Counted from the first letter of the stretch, positions 9,736 through 19,467 are shown. The stretch is 64,000 nucleotides of DNA from Phenylobacterium deserti (GCA_945883235.1 CAMCXF010000005.1:1-64000); one strand, 5' to 3'. The notes: generated from the letters alone by a model not told the origin. Made by a program: numbers and translations.

Positions 9736-10790
9736 GGCTCTACGGCGTCCTCGAAAGCGGGCGGCGTCCAGCCGGGGGAATAGAGGCAGCAGGCCTTGAA
9801 CAGCTGGCCCATCTGATCACCGCCCACCAGGCGGTTCAGTTGGCGGCCGATCAGCGCCGCTTTGTCGGGGCGAGCACGTACCAGAGCCTCGGCCCGCTCG
9901 CCAATACCAAGCCGGGCCAGGAAGGCGGCCTGGGTCAGGATTGCTGCAAGCGCGCCCGTAGTTCGCGCTGCGGCCATCACAGCCGGAAAGTCAGCATGGA
10001 CGGTCAGGTCCGCTTGGCCAGGGCAGGCAAGGGGGTCGACCTTCTCGTGCCGACGCAGGGCCTGCAGGGTGTCGCCAAAGCCGGGCTCGCTGCGACCATA
10101 GTCGATCAGTAGCGCCGCGCCGCCATCCCGGCCCAATCGCTCGCCCAAGGCTGCGCCCAACGCTTCCTGAGGCCCTGAGCGTTCCAGTACCACGCCATCG
10201 CGGGCGTCCGGCAGATCGTCGCTTGCCGGTACGAGCCTAAACCCAAGTGCCCCGTTTTTGTCGAGCCCGACCACCTGTTCCGCCCAGCCGGTGACTGTGC
10301 GCAGGAACTGGCGGGCCGGCAGGCAATCCAGCAACTCGTTGGCGATCAACAGGATTGGCAGCCCGCCCGGCACCTCGTTAAGTGTCGTTGTCCATCGCAC
10401 CGCATCGCCCAATCGTTCACGCTGCCGCGCCGCCAGCGGGGCCGAGGTTTCAACCAGCCACACATCCGCCGCAGCCAGGAACGCCGAGGATAGCTGACCA
10501 GCGCGCAGCAGATCGCTCATCAACGTCCCGTCCCCTGGACCGATTTCCACCAGCACAAACGCCTCAGGGGCACCCATGGCCCGCCACGCCGAAATCGCCC
10601 AGACACCAATCAGTTCGCCGAACATCTGGCTGATCAGAGGCGCGGTGATGAAATCGCCATCCTCCCCCAGCGCAGGCCGGGTGGCGTAGTAGCCGAAGTC
10701 CGGATCGTGCAGGCAGGCGGTCATGTACTGGGCCACGGTCATCGGCCCGGTCTGGGTTATCTCGGCCGCCAGACGATCCCGCAGGCTCAT
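9732..10790 (-). CDS. SAM-dependent methyltransferase, MidA/NDUFAF7 family
   Basis: AQYMTACLHDPDFGYYATRPALGEDGDFITAPLISQMFGELIGVW and EIGPGDGTLMSDLLR motifs. Confidence 0.92.
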   Translation of the reverse strand: MSLRDRLAAEITQTGPMTVAQYMTACLHDPDFGYYATRPALGEDGDFITAPLISQMFGELIGVWAISAWRAMGAPEAFVLVEIGPGDGTLMSDLLRAGQLSSAFLAAADVWLVETSAPLAARQRERLGDAVRWTTTLNEVPGGLPILLIANELLDCLPARQFLRTVTGWAEQVVGLDKNGALGFRLVPASDDLPDARDGVVLERSGPQEALGAALGERLGRDGGAALLIDYGRSEPGFGDTLQALRRHEKVDPLACPGQADLTVHADFPAVMAAARTTGALAAILTQAAFLARLGIGERAEALVRARPDKAALIGRQLNRLVGGDQMGQLFKACCLYSPGWTPPAFEDAVEP

Positions 10791-10800
10791 GGATCGACGG

Positions 10801-11670
10801 CTAGGCAAAGGCGGGCGGCAAGGGCTCACGCATACCGCGCCAGATCAGATAGAGACCGGCCACCACCATCGGGATCGACAGGATCATCCCCATGGTCAGG
10901 CCCAGCGGCAGCGTTTCGAGTCCCGCGTCCGGCTGTCGCACGGTCTCGATGGCGATCCGGAACACGCTGTAGCCCAGCAGGAATATCCCCGCGATCACAC
11001 CACGTCGGTTGCCCAGCTTCGCGACATGGGTAACCCACATCAGGATCAGGAATAGGATCAACCCTTCGAACAGCGCCTCATAAAGCTGGCTGGGGTGGCG
11101 CGGCACCAGGCCGGCTGGACAGCCGCCATAGGTCCGCTCGACCACCTTGTTGCAGAACACCATGCCCCAAGGCAGATCGGTGGGGCGACCCCAGAGCTCG
11201 GCGTTGATGAAGTTGGCGATGCGGCCCAGGAAATGGCCAATGGGATAGGCGGCGACAATCACATCAGCGATCCGCAGCAGATCGAGTTTGTTGCGCCAGG
11301 CAAACGCGATCATGGCGACCGAGACGCCGATCACGCCGCCGTGGAAGCTCATCCCGCCTTCCCAGGTTTTGAAGATGCCGATCGGATCCTGCCAGATCAT
11401 GGTCGGTGTATAAAACAGGACATGGCCCAACCGGCCGCCGGCGATGATTCCGATGGTGATCCACAGGATCAGGTCGTCCATCTGGGCCGGGGTGAACGGG
11501 GCTGGACGATGCGTCCAGAGGAGGGTGTTCCGAAGCAGACCGGACGCATAGCGCCAGCCCAGCAGGATGCCGGCGATATAGGCCAGGGAATACCATCGGA
11601 TCGCCAGCGGCCCGAACTGCAGGGCGAGTGACCCAATGTGCACGATCGGTTCGATTTCGGGGAAGGGCAC
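10801..11670 (-). CDS. lgt: Prolipoprotein diacylglyceryl transferase
   Basis: WYSLAYIAGILLGW, GGRLGHVLFY, GGMSFHGGVIG, HPSQLYEALFEG motifs. Confidence 0.97.
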   Translation of the reverse strand: MPFPEIEPIVHIGSLALQFGPLAIRWYSLAYIAGILLGWRYASGLLRNTLLWTHRPAPFTPAQMDDLILWITIGIIAGGRLGHVLFYTPTMIWQDPIGIFKTWEGGMSFHGGVIGVSVAMIAFAWRNKLDLLRIADVIVAAYPIGHFLGRIANFINAELWGRPTDLPWGMVFCNKVVERTYGGCPAGLVPRHPSQLYEALFEGLILFLILMWVTHVAKLGNRRGVIAGIFLLGYSVFRIAIETVRQPDAGLETLPLGLTMGMILSIPMVVAGLYLIWRGMREPLPPAFA

Positions 11671-11785
11671 TTTGGGGACGACTCCGGGGTTCCAGCAACG
11701 ATCTAGCCGAGAAGGTCTTCGCTTTCATCCCCCGAGAGGCCATATAGAGACCACGGACGGGCCATTCAGCCTTGAGATTGATGAC

Positions 11786-12034
11786 ATGCAGACCCAGAAC
11801 CCCATTCTCGACGAGATCGCCAAGCTGACAACAGCTGCCATGGGCATGGCCCAGGCCGCCGGCGATGAGGCCAAGGCTGCCTTTCGCAGCCAGACGGATC
11901 GGCTGGTCGCCGAGATGGACCTTGTGCGGCGCGAAGACCATGACGCGCTGAAGGCCGAGGTCGCTGCCTTGCGACTGGAAATCGAAGCCTTGAAGCCCGC
12001 CGCCAAGCCAAAGAAGAGCGGCAAGACAGCGTGA
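11786..12034 (+). CDS. ubiK: Accessory factor UbiK family (BMFP) protein
   Basis: MQTQNPILDEIAKLTTAAMGMAQAAGDEA...C-terminal coiled coil, typical of BMFP/UbiK. Confidence 0.85.
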   Translation: MQTQNPILDEIAKLTTAAMGMAQAAGDEAKAAFRSQTDRLVAEMDLVRREDHDALKAEVAALRLEIEALKPAAKPKKSGKTA

Positions 12035-12170
12035 GCCTTACGCATCTCAAGCGAACGTCGCTCGCCCCAGACAAGAACCCGCTGCCATTCGAACCGGGAA
12101 ACGGTTTAGGGTCAGCTTTGCGGGCGATTCGGGGGCGGCGATCCGCACCCCGTCCGCGTCGAAAGGCGTC

Positions 12171-12677
12171 GTGATGGACACCTCCCACGTCGATGAAGGC
12201 GTGATCCTGACGAACGACCCGCTGGACGTGGTCGAACACGTTCTGACGGCAGAAAACCTGCCCTTTGACCGGACCGAGGATGGCGACCTGGCCTTCACCC
12301 TGGCCGGGGATTGGAAGGACTACGAACTCTGGTTCGCCTGGCGGCCCGAGGGCGACACCCTGCAGCTTTGCCTCTCGATGGATCTTATGGTGCCCAAGGC
12401 ACAGCACCAGACCGCCCAGGAACTGATCGCCACGATCAATCCGCGCGTCTGGCTGGGCCACTTCGAGCTTTGGGAAGAAGGTGAGATCATCTTCCGCAAC
12501 GGTATGGCGCTGATGACCAATGAACAGCCCAGTTTGGCCCAGGCCGCCGCCATGATCGACGTGGCGGTAGAAGCCGCTGACCGGTTCTTCCCGGCCTTCG
12601 ACTTCCTGCTGCGCGGCGCCAAAACCCCTAAGGAAGCGATTGCCGCCTGCATGTTCGAGACTGTCGGCGAGGCGTAG
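12171..12677 (+). CDS. YbjN domain-containing protein
   Basis: LTNDPLDVVEHVLTAENLPFDRTEDGDLAFTLAGDWKDYELWFAWR, RVWLGHFELWEEGEIIFRN. Confidence 0.85.
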   Translation: MMDTSHVDEGVILTNDPLDVVEHVLTAENLPFDRTEDGDLAFTLAGDWKDYELWFAWRPEGDTLQLCLSMDLMVPKAQHQTAQELIATINPRVWLGHFELWEEGEIIFRNGMALMTNEQPSLAQAAAMIDVAVEAADRFFPAFDFLLRGAKTPKEAIAACMFETVGEA

Positions 12678-12705
12678 TAGAGCTTCCCTTGCGGGAGGGT
12701 CACCA

Positions 12706-12960
12706 TCAGGCGTAGGTCTGCATCGCCAGCACACCGGCCGGGATCGGCACGGTAAACGCGGCGACGTGGCGTTGGAAATCCGAAAGAGCCTGTTCGCTCC
12801 AGAGGCGGATGGCCACGGTCTGGCGGCGGCCGGCCGGCTGGATCTGCATGGAGGCGACGTCGATGTCCTCGTCGCTGTGTTTCTCGATGAAGCGGTAAAA
12901 CGCTGTGGAAACCCGCTGGGCTTCCCGATCTGAAACAATCCCGGTGTCGAAAGTGTGCAT
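12706..12960 (-). CDS. Hypothetical protein
   Basis: 84-aa ORF MHTFDTGIVSDREAQRVSTAFYRFIEKHSDEDIDVASMQIQPAGRRQTVAIRLWSEQAL...; placed between YbjN and cdd without other coding candidates. Confidence 0.6.
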   Translation of the reverse strand: MHTFDTGIVSDREAQRVSTAFYRFIEKHSDEDIDVASMQIQPAGRRQTVAIRLWSEQALSDFQRHVAAFTVPIPAGVLAMQTYA

Positions 12961-13068
12961 TCTGCTTGCTCTCTTCAGCTTCGGGCTGACCTGAGCAAGT
13001 ACGGTGCCGGAGCGGGCGCGGACGCCGATGAAAAGCTCCGGCATGAACGCGGCGGGCGGCGAAGTCCG

Positions 13069-13464
13069 TTATCCTTGCGGCAACCGGAACCCCAAGGGCA
13101 GCAGCGCTTCGATCGTATGGCGCGTCTCGCTGCCATCCGCCCCGACACTGACCACCTCGCAGCCGGGCTCGGCAAACTCCCAGATCTTTTGCCGACACCC
13201 GCCGCAGGGCCAGATCAGACCGGGCAGCGACGAGGTCACCCAGACCCGGCGGATCGTCGTCGCACCCTGCGTCACCGCCGCCGAGATGGCGCTGGCCTCT
13301 GCGCAAACCCCTTCCGGATAGGCAGCGTTCTCGACATTGACGCCGTAGTGGATGCACCCGTCAGGCCCCTCGACGGCGGCTGCGACGTGGACCCCGGAAT
13401 AGGGCGCGTGGCTGTTGTCCAGCAGGCGGGTGAGTTCGGCGGCGATGGCGGGGGGCGTGGTCAT
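13069..13464 (-). CDS. cdd: Cytidine deaminase
   Basis: NVENAAYPEGVCAEASAISAAV and PCGGCRQKIWEF zinc-binding motifs. Confidence 0.93.
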   Translation of the reverse strand: MTTPPAIAAELTRLLDNSHAPYSGVHVAAAVEGPDGCIHYGVNVENAAYPEGVCAEASAISAAVTQGATTIRRVWVTSSLPGLIWPCGGCRQKIWEFAEPGCEVVSVGADGSETRHTIEALLPLGFRLPQG

Positions 13465-14843
13465 GGGCCAGGGCGTCCGGCAATCAGGGTCAGCGCGGTC
13501 TGGCGACCATCCAGGTAGCGCACCTGCTGGCCGTCGAAAAATGCGTTCTCCTCCGCGCGGAACGATACTTCCTGGCTGTCCCACTCGGGGACGGCGGCGA
13601 AGGCGGCCAGTTCGATGGACCAGACGGTGTCGGCGTGGACCTTCAGCGATCCGCGCACGTCGGCGTTCTGGTTGTCCCAGAAGCCGATGGCCGGGCCGGC
13701 ACCGTGGCCGTGGTAGCCCAGAGGGTGCGAATAGATCGACGGCTTCAGGCCCTGGACCAGGGCCTTGGCGCGCGCCGCCGCGAGCACCTCATTGCCGGAC
13801 AGTCCAACGGCAAAAGATGAGGTCAAGGCGTCCTGCACCCGGTTGGCCTGGGCCAGCCCGGCCCGCAAGCCCGCCGGTGCCTGGGTTTCCCCGTCCATCA
13901 GCACATAGGCCAGATGCTGGGTGTCGGTGTTCAGCCGCAGGTAGGTGATGCCGAAGTCGGTCCAGAGGAGGTCGCCCTTCTGGATCACCGTGTCGCCGTC
14001 CAGAATGCCCTTGGTGCCCTTGCGCTGCACCCCCACCGAGGGGTGGAACCAGGTGGCGATCCCCAGCCGGGCCAGGCGTTCGCGATAGAACCAGACGACG
14101 TCGGCGGCGGTGGTGATGCCGGGCTTGATGGTGGCTGCCGAAAAGGCCTCGGCGATCACTGCGTGGGCCAGCCGCATGATGCCCGGATAGAGCTTCATCT
14201 CGGCGGGCGTGCGGGTTTCCAGCCAGCCGACCGACAGACCCTCGCCCGAGACGATCCGGTCGCGCAGGCCAGGCGACAGGGCCGCAACCATTTCGCTGTA
14301 CTGGCTGAACGTCATGCCGTCGCCGAAGGCGGTGAGGCTGGAGGTGTTGACGGCAATCCGCCTAGGGTCGTGCCGGGCGATCAGATCGGCCAGCGCCTTC
14401 CACTGATCGGGTTGCGTGTCCGGGTTCCAGGCACCGGTGAACAGCGTGCCCATGCCATAGCGGCTGACTGTCAGCCGCTCGACGGGGCGACCATCGCCCG
14501 GATCGAAGAACACCAGGATGGTGCGCCGGCGGGCATGCAGGCTCTCGGCGTTCAGCATGGTGGCGACCACCGGGTCCTCAAAATACTCGCGGGCGACCAG
14601 CACCCACATGTCGATCTTCTGGTCCCGCATGAGGCGAGGGATCACGGTGTCGAGCCGGTCGGCCAGCAGGGCGTTCTCCACCCTGGCCCGATCGCGCATT
14701 GGCAGGATCGGTGGCAGGGCCGGTCGGACGAGCTCGGTTTCGGACATCGGCAACAGGGGCGGGTCCGCCGCCACCGCTCCGGTTGGCGCAAGCGCGATCA
14801 GGCCTGTGCCGAGCAGCACCGCCATGGCCTTGATGTATTGCGG
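13461..14843 (-). CDS. M24 family metallopeptidase (Xaa-Pro aminopeptidase-like), exported
   Basis: Signal peptide; GDLLWTDFGITYLRLNTDTQHLAYV...YSHPLGYHGHGAGPAIG...ELAAFAAVPEW metal-ligand pattern. Confidence 0.88.
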   Translation of the reverse strand, partial: PQYIKAMAVLLGTGLIALAPTGAVAADPPLLPMSETELVRPALPPILPMRDRARVENALLADRLDTVIPRLMRDQKIDMWVLVAREYFEDPVVATMLNAESLHARRRTILVFFDPGDGRPVERLTVSRYGMGTLFTGAWNPDTQPDQWKALADLIARHDPRRIAVNTSSLTAFGDGMTFSQYSEMVAALSPGLRDRIVSGEGLSVGWLETRTPAEMKLYPGIMRLAHAVIAEAFSAATIKPGITTAADVVWFYRERLARLGIATWFHPSVGVQRKGTKGILDGDTVIQKGDLLWTDFGITYLRLNTDTQHLAYVLMDGETQAPAGLRAGLAQANRVQDALTSSFAVGLSGNEVLAAARAKALVQGLKPSIYSHPLGYHGHGAGPAIGFWDNQNADVRGSLKVHADTVWSIELAAFAAVPEWDSQEVSFRAEENAFFDGQQVRYLDGRQTALTLIAGRPGP

Positions 14844-15095
14844 CATCTCACACTCCGACGGCACCTGCCGGGTGTTTCCATGATCTCGGGCGATCCGGCA
14901 ACTCCGTCCAGGAATGGCGCGAGTTTGTCATCGTTTTACAGCTGCGTGTTTGTCACAAGTAGCGTGTCGAACGCTGACAAACGGCGTGCAATACACCGAT
15001 TGCGAATATGCAAAGATACAGCTTAAAATTGTTGTTTGAAGCCATGTCTTGACGCGGCCATTGTGGAGTTTCGTGGGTTTGGTGAGAATGGGGCG

Positions 15096-15611
15096 ATGAG
15101 TTCGTCGGTCGCCAGACTCGAAATCCAGACCGCGCGGCTTCGGTTGCGAACCGCTGTCGAGAGCGATCTGGCGGCGATGCACGCCATCATGTCCGACCCC
15201 CAGGCCATGCGGTACTGGTCGAGCCCGCCACACCCGGATTTGCAGACCACGGCAGAGTGGCTGGACAGCATGATCGCGGGGCCGTCGGGTGGTGATTTCA
15301 TTGTCGAGCTGGATGGCTGTTGTATCGGCAAGCTGGGGTGCTGGCGCTGGCCGGAGGTCGGTTATCTTCTGTCACGCGACTGCTGGGGCAAGGGTTATGC
15401 GACCGAGGGACTGATGGCCTTCATCGCCTATGCGTTTGCGGGATTCACGGACCATTTGACCGCCGACGTAGATCCGCGAAACGAAGCCAGCCTGAGGCTG
15501 CTGGCGCGTGCGGGGTTTCGGGTGAGTGGCTACGGGGCGAAGACCTGGCACGTGGCCGACGAATGGTGCGATAGCGTTTATCTGCGGCTCGACAAACCGG
15601 GCACTTCCTGA
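15096..15611 (+). CDS. GNAT family N-acetyltransferase
   Basis: IQTARLRLRTAVESDLAAMHAIMSDPQAMRYWS...GYLLSRDCWGKGYATEGLMAFIAYAF...NEASLRLLARAGF. Confidence 0.92.
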   Translation: MSSSVARLEIQTARLRLRTAVESDLAAMHAIMSDPQAMRYWSSPPHPDLQTTAEWLDSMIAGPSGGDFIVELDGCCIGKLGCWRWPEVGYLLSRDCWGKGYATEGLMAFIAYAFAGFTDHLTADVDPRNEASLRLLARAGFRVSGYGAKTWHVADEWCDSVYLRLDKPGTS

Positions 15612-15621
15612 AGGCCAGACC

Positions 15622-16011
15622 ATGACACTTAGGGAAACGATTATCCTCGGCCTGCTGGGCTTCGGCGTGTGGCTGAACGGGGCGGTGATGTTCCGGTTCG
15701 GGGGCGCGATGATGTTCGAGAGCGGGCCGCTGGCCCTGGGAGTGAGCGGACTGGCCATAGGGCTCAGCGTCTGTGTCCTGCTGAGCTCGATCATGTCGTG
15801 GCGCAAGGTGGCCCCGGCTGACGCGGTCAACGCCGCAGTGATCCTGATCCTGCCGGGCCTGTTCGGCGACGTGGCCTATGTCCTGAACTTCAGCGCGATC
15901 ACCGGCCTGAAGTCCGAAACCGCCGGTCCGTTCGCGGCCGTCCTGGTATTCGGCACAGCGGTGCTGCTGGCCTATGCGCTTTGGCTGGCGCGGCCGTCCC
16001 GCATACCGTAG
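15622..16011 (+). CDS. Small integral membrane protein (DUF5367-like)
   Basis: ~129 aa with four hydrophobic segments starting MTLRETIILGLLGFGVWLNGAVMFRFGG. Confidence 0.7.
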   Translation: MTLRETIILGLLGFGVWLNGAVMFRFGGAMMFESGPLALGVSGLAIGLSVCVLLSSIMSWRKVAPADAVNAAVILILPGLFGDVAYVLNFSAITGLKSETAGPFAAVLVFGTAVLLAYALWLARPSRIP

Positions 16012-16065
16012 CGTCGGGCAAGCCTGTCGCGCTTCACGATGGCGGGCCATCGGGGGGAGCAGGCC

Positions 16066-18360
16066 ATGCGGTTGAACATACAGGCGCTAGGCATCGCATT
16101 GGCGATGGCCGCCTTTGCCACAGGCACGCTCGCCGCCGAGCCGACCTACAAGGCCAAACTCACCCGCACCGCCTATGGCGCACCGCACGTCATCGCCGCC
16201 AACTATGGCGGCCTTGGCTACGGCGCGGGCTATGCGGCGGCGCAGGACAATTTCTGTGACTTTGCCGAGCGGATGATTACCGTCAGCGGGGAGCGATCCC
16301 GGTATCTGGGGCCCGGCGAACGTGACGCCAACATCGTCAGCGACCTCTATCATCAGCGGCTGATCAAGACGGGTCGGCTGGAGGCCAGGCTGGCCGGCGA
16401 CGTCCCCGGGGGCTTCAAGCCGTCGGCCGACGCCCGCGCCCTGGCCAAGGGGTTCATCGCCGGCATCAACCGCTATGTCCGCGACACCGGCGTCGCCAAC
16501 CTGCCAGACGCCCGTTGCAAGGGCGCGGCCTGGGTGCGGATCTATACCGAGACGGACTACTGGCGCTCCACCATCGCCGGGCAACAGCCAACGCTGATGG
16601 CCGGCGTTGCCACCGCCGCGCCGCCCGGGGTCCCGGATATCGTGGCACCTCACAGCCCGACCGAGCGTTCGCCTGTGCCAGAAGGGCAGGGCAGCAATGC
16701 CTATGCGCTGGGCCGCGAGGTCACGAAGTCCGGTCGCGGCGTGCTGCTGGGCAATCCGCACTATCCCTGGGACGGCATCAACCGGTTCACCCGGATACAC
16801 CTGATCATTCCGGGTAAACTCAATATCGTCGGAGCCGGCCTGCAGAACAGCCCAACGCCCGGGATCGGTCACAACCAGTGGCTGGCCTGGACGCATACGG
16901 TGTCCACTGCGCGGCGCTTCGGCCTGTTCGAGCTGAAACTCGATCCGAAGGACCCCACCGCCTATCTCTTCGACGGCAAGTCGACGCCAATGGAAAAGAC
17001 CACGGTCACCATCCAGGTGAAGACAGCGGGCGGTGTAGCCCCTCTGACCCGGACATTCTATGACAGCCGCTTCGGACCTCTGGTCGAGACGCCGACCAAT
17101 CCATGGACCGCAGAACGCGCCTTTGCCGTTCGTGACGCGCCGACGGGCTTTCGCAGCGTCGACCAGTATCTGACCATGTACCGGGCCCGGAACGTCCGCC
17201 AGCTGGCGGCGGCGTTGAGCAAATTCCAGGCGGCGGGATTTAACACCACGGCGGTCGATGCGGGGGGTGAGGCCTTCTATGGCGACATCGGCCCCTTGCC
17301 CTATGTCACTGACGCCAAGGCCGAGGCCTGCTCGGTCTCCGACCTGGCCCGCACGGCGTGGAAAACCACCCGCGTCCCGGTTCTGGATGGTTCGCGGTCG
17401 ACCTGCGACTGGGACAGCGACTCGAAGGCGGCGACCACCGGCATATACCCGGCCTCCGCCCTGCCGCAGATCTTCCGCAACGACTATGCGAGCAATTCCA
17501 ACGACAGCTACTGGCTGACCAATCCGAAACAGCCGCTGGCCGGCTTTGGTCGCATCTTCGGCGAGGAGGCGACGACACGCTCCCTGCGCACCCGGCTCAG
17601 CCTGAAGCAGATTGATGATCGGGTGGCGGGAACCGACGGGCTGGGGGCTGCGAAGTTTGACCTGTCCAGCGTTCAGGCGGTGCTGTTCGGGAACCGCAAT
17701 CTGGGTGCCGAGATGACCCGTGATCCGCTGGTGGCGCTGTGCCGCCGGGCCGCCGCTGGCCCTGAGCCGGACCTGGCCGAAGCGTGCGATGCACTGGCCG
17801 CCTGGGACCTGCGCGTGAACCTGGACAGTCGCGGTGCACACATCTTCCGCCTGTTCGTCGAGAAGGGCGGCCTGGAGTTCAAGGTCGCCTTCAATGCTGC
17901 CGATCCGGTGAACACGCCCAACACGCTCGACGTGGAAAATCCCAAGGTGCTGGCCGCGCTGGTCGACAGCGTGAAACAGCTGCGCACCCTGAAAATCCCG
18001 ATGAACGCGACGCTGGCACAGGTCCAGACCGAACCCCGCACCGGTGGCGAGCGCATTCCGATCCACGGCGGCCCGGGCCCTGAGGGGATCTTCAACGTCA
18101 TCACGCCGGTCGACCTGAAGCCCGAACTGGGCTGGACCAAGATCCGCCACGGCTCGAGCTGGATCATGACCGTGGAGTTCACGGACAAGGGGCCGGTCAG
18201 CCAGGGCGTGCTGACCTATTCCCAGTCCACCAACCCGACATCACCGCACGCGGGTGATCAGACGCGGCTTTATTCAGGTAAGGGCTGGGATGATCTGCAT
18301 TTCACCGAGGCGGCGGTGCGGAAGGCGGCGGTTTCCACGGTGGTGTTGAAGGGGCCGTAG
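16066..18360 (+). CDS. Penicillin acylase family protein (acyl-homoserine-lactone acylase/PvdQ-like)
   Basis: Signal peptide; YGAPHVIAANYGGLGYGAGYAAAQDNFCDFAERM; GQGSNAYALGREVTKSGRGVLLGNPHYPWDG Ntn-hydrolase autocleavage region (GSNAY). Confidence 0.92.
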   Translation: MRLNIQALGIALAMAAFATGTLAAEPTYKAKLTRTAYGAPHVIAANYGGLGYGAGYAAAQDNFCDFAERMITVSGERSRYLGPGERDANIVSDLYHQRLIKTGRLEARLAGDVPGGFKPSADARALAKGFIAGINRYVRDTGVANLPDARCKGAAWVRIYTETDYWRSTIAGQQPTLMAGVATAAPPGVPDIVAPHSPTERSPVPEGQGSNAYALGREVTKSGRGVLLGNPHYPWDGINRFTRIHLIIPGKLNIVGAGLQNSPTPGIGHNQWLAWTHTVSTARRFGLFELKLDPKDPTAYLFDGKSTPMEKTTVTIQVKTAGGVAPLTRTFYDSRFGPLVETPTNPWTAERAFAVRDAPTGFRSVDQYLTMYRARNVRQLAAALSKFQAAGFNTTAVDAGGEAFYGDIGPLPYVTDAKAEACSVSDLARTAWKTTRVPVLDGSRSTCDWDSDSKAATTGIYPASALPQIFRNDYASNSNDSYWLTNPKQPLAGFGRIFGEEATTRSLRTRLSLKQIDDRVAGTDGLGAAKFDLSSVQAVLFGNRNLGAEMTRDPLVALCRRAAAGPEPDLAEACDALAAWDLRVNLDSRGAHIFRLFVEKGGLEFKVAFNAADPVNTPNTLDVENPKVLAALVDSVKQLRTLKIPMNATLAQVQTEPRTGGERIPIHGGPGPEGIFNVITPVDLKPELGWTKIRHGSSWIMTVEFTDKGPVSQGVLTYSQSTNPTSPHAGDQTRLYSGKGWDDLHFTEAAVRKAAVSTVVLKGP

Positions 18361-18500
18361 GGGCGTTGGGGAGCAGCGAAGTGCACCGGATGCACCGAGG
18401 TAGGTCTGTGAAAGACTGGGGTGGTGCAACTGCGCTCTCCTCCTCTATCGGGGGAGGATAAGGGCGCTACGTCGGCGGCTCCTGAGACGCGCCCGCAAAG

Positions 18501-18908
18501 TCAGCCAGCGGCCTGACCGAACCGGCGGGCACCCGCGATCGGGGCCACCCAATTGGCGGCGTGGTCGGTGTAGACCTCGATGTCCGGGGTTACGCCGGAC
18601 AGGTCGTCCAGGGTGCCGGCCTTGACCATCACGACGCCGGGCATCATGGCGATTTTCGATATGATCGGTGAGCCGCAGCCCGGGCAAAAGTGTCGCCAGA
18701 CGGCCTGGCCGCTGTCGCCGTTGTCGTCATAGACTTTGGTCTCGCCGGTCTGGGTATAGGCTGCCTCGGGAACCACGAGATTGGTCGAGAACACGCCGCC
18801 GCTCTGCCGCTGGCAGTGGGTGCAGTGACAGACCGCTGTCGTCACGGGTTCGGCCGTCAGCACATAACGAACCGCGCCACAGAGGCATCCGCCCTCACGA
18901 TCGGCCAT
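18501..18908 (-). CDS. GFA family (glutathione-dependent formaldehyde-activating enzyme-like) protein
   Basis: GGCLCGAVRYVLTAEPVTTAVCHCTHCQRQSGGVFSTNLVVP...FCPGCGSPI. Confidence 0.95.
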   Translation of the reverse strand: MADREGGCLCGAVRYVLTAEPVTTAVCHCTHCQRQSGGVFSTNLVVPEAAYTQTGETKVYDDNGDSGQAVWRHFCPGCGSPIISKIAMMPGVVMVKAGTLDDLSGVTPDIEVYTDHAANWVAPIAGARRFGQAAG

Positions 18909-18967
18909 GGTTTTCTCCTTCGGGCCTTGCGCCTCCTCAGATCGGGCGGGGCTAGCCAGACCAAAAT

Positions 18968-19025
18968 GTCATCGTCATCCCGGCCGAAGGCCCGCGAAAG
19001 CGGGTGGGAGAGCCGGGATGACGGA
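18968..19025. repeat. Palindromic intergenic repeat (GTCATCCCGGC...GCCGGGATGAC)
   Basis: Inverted arms TCATCCCGGC / GCCGGGATGA around CCCGCGAAAGCGGGTGGGAG. Confidence 0.75.
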
Positions 19026-19094
19026 ACTGAAGAATATTCTAACCCGAGTTCGGGGTCCGGAGAATGTCCGACGGTCATTTGCCTGATTCAATTC

Positions 19095-19128
19095 AACTCT
19101 GTAGATACGTATCTGTAGCTACAGAGTT
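19095..19128. promoter_or_regulatory. Palindromic operator-like site upstream of brnA-like gene
   Basis: AACTCTGTAG (19095-19104) is the exact inverse of CTACAGAGTT (19119-19128); inside are perfect palindromes AGATACGTATCT (19103-19114) and TGTAGCTACA (19114-19123). Confidence 0.6.
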
Positions 19129-19170
19129 GCAAAGTGATGCGGACATGGGGCCCCGCCAAGGCAACGGCCC

Positions 19171-19467
19171 ATGAAAGGAAAGCCTATGAAAAAGGGGAAT
19201 TCTGATCCGATCCCGGCGGACTTGCTGGCCGAGCTGAAGGCCCTGGAATCCCTGCCCGACAGCGATATCGACCTGAGTGACAGTCCCGAGGTCACCCTCT
19301 GGTCCGAGGCGGCGCGCGGCAAATACTACCGGCCCGTAAAACAACTGCTTTCGGTGCGCCTCGACGCCGACCTGATCGACTGGTTCAAGGCCTCGGGCAG
19401 TGGCTATCAGACGCGCATCAATGCCGCCTTGCGCGAGTTCGTGTTGCGCCATCAAACGCGGCTATAA
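19171..19467 (+). CDS. BrnA-like antitoxin family protein (no BrnT seen nearby)
   Basis: 98-aa protein ending KQLLSVRLDADLIDWFKASGSGYQTRINAALREFVLRH, a BrnA/RHH-like C-terminal pattern. Confidence 0.8.
   Translation: MKGKPMKKGNSDPIPADLLAELKALESLPDSDIDLSDSPEVTLWSEAARGKYYRPVKQLLSVRLDADLIDWFKASGSGYQTRINAALREFVLRHQTRL

Noticed and set aside
16087-18150. 687-aa minus-strand ORF
   Set aside because: Antisense to the clear penicillin acylase gene; composition reflects high-GC frame mirroring with no recognisable motifs.
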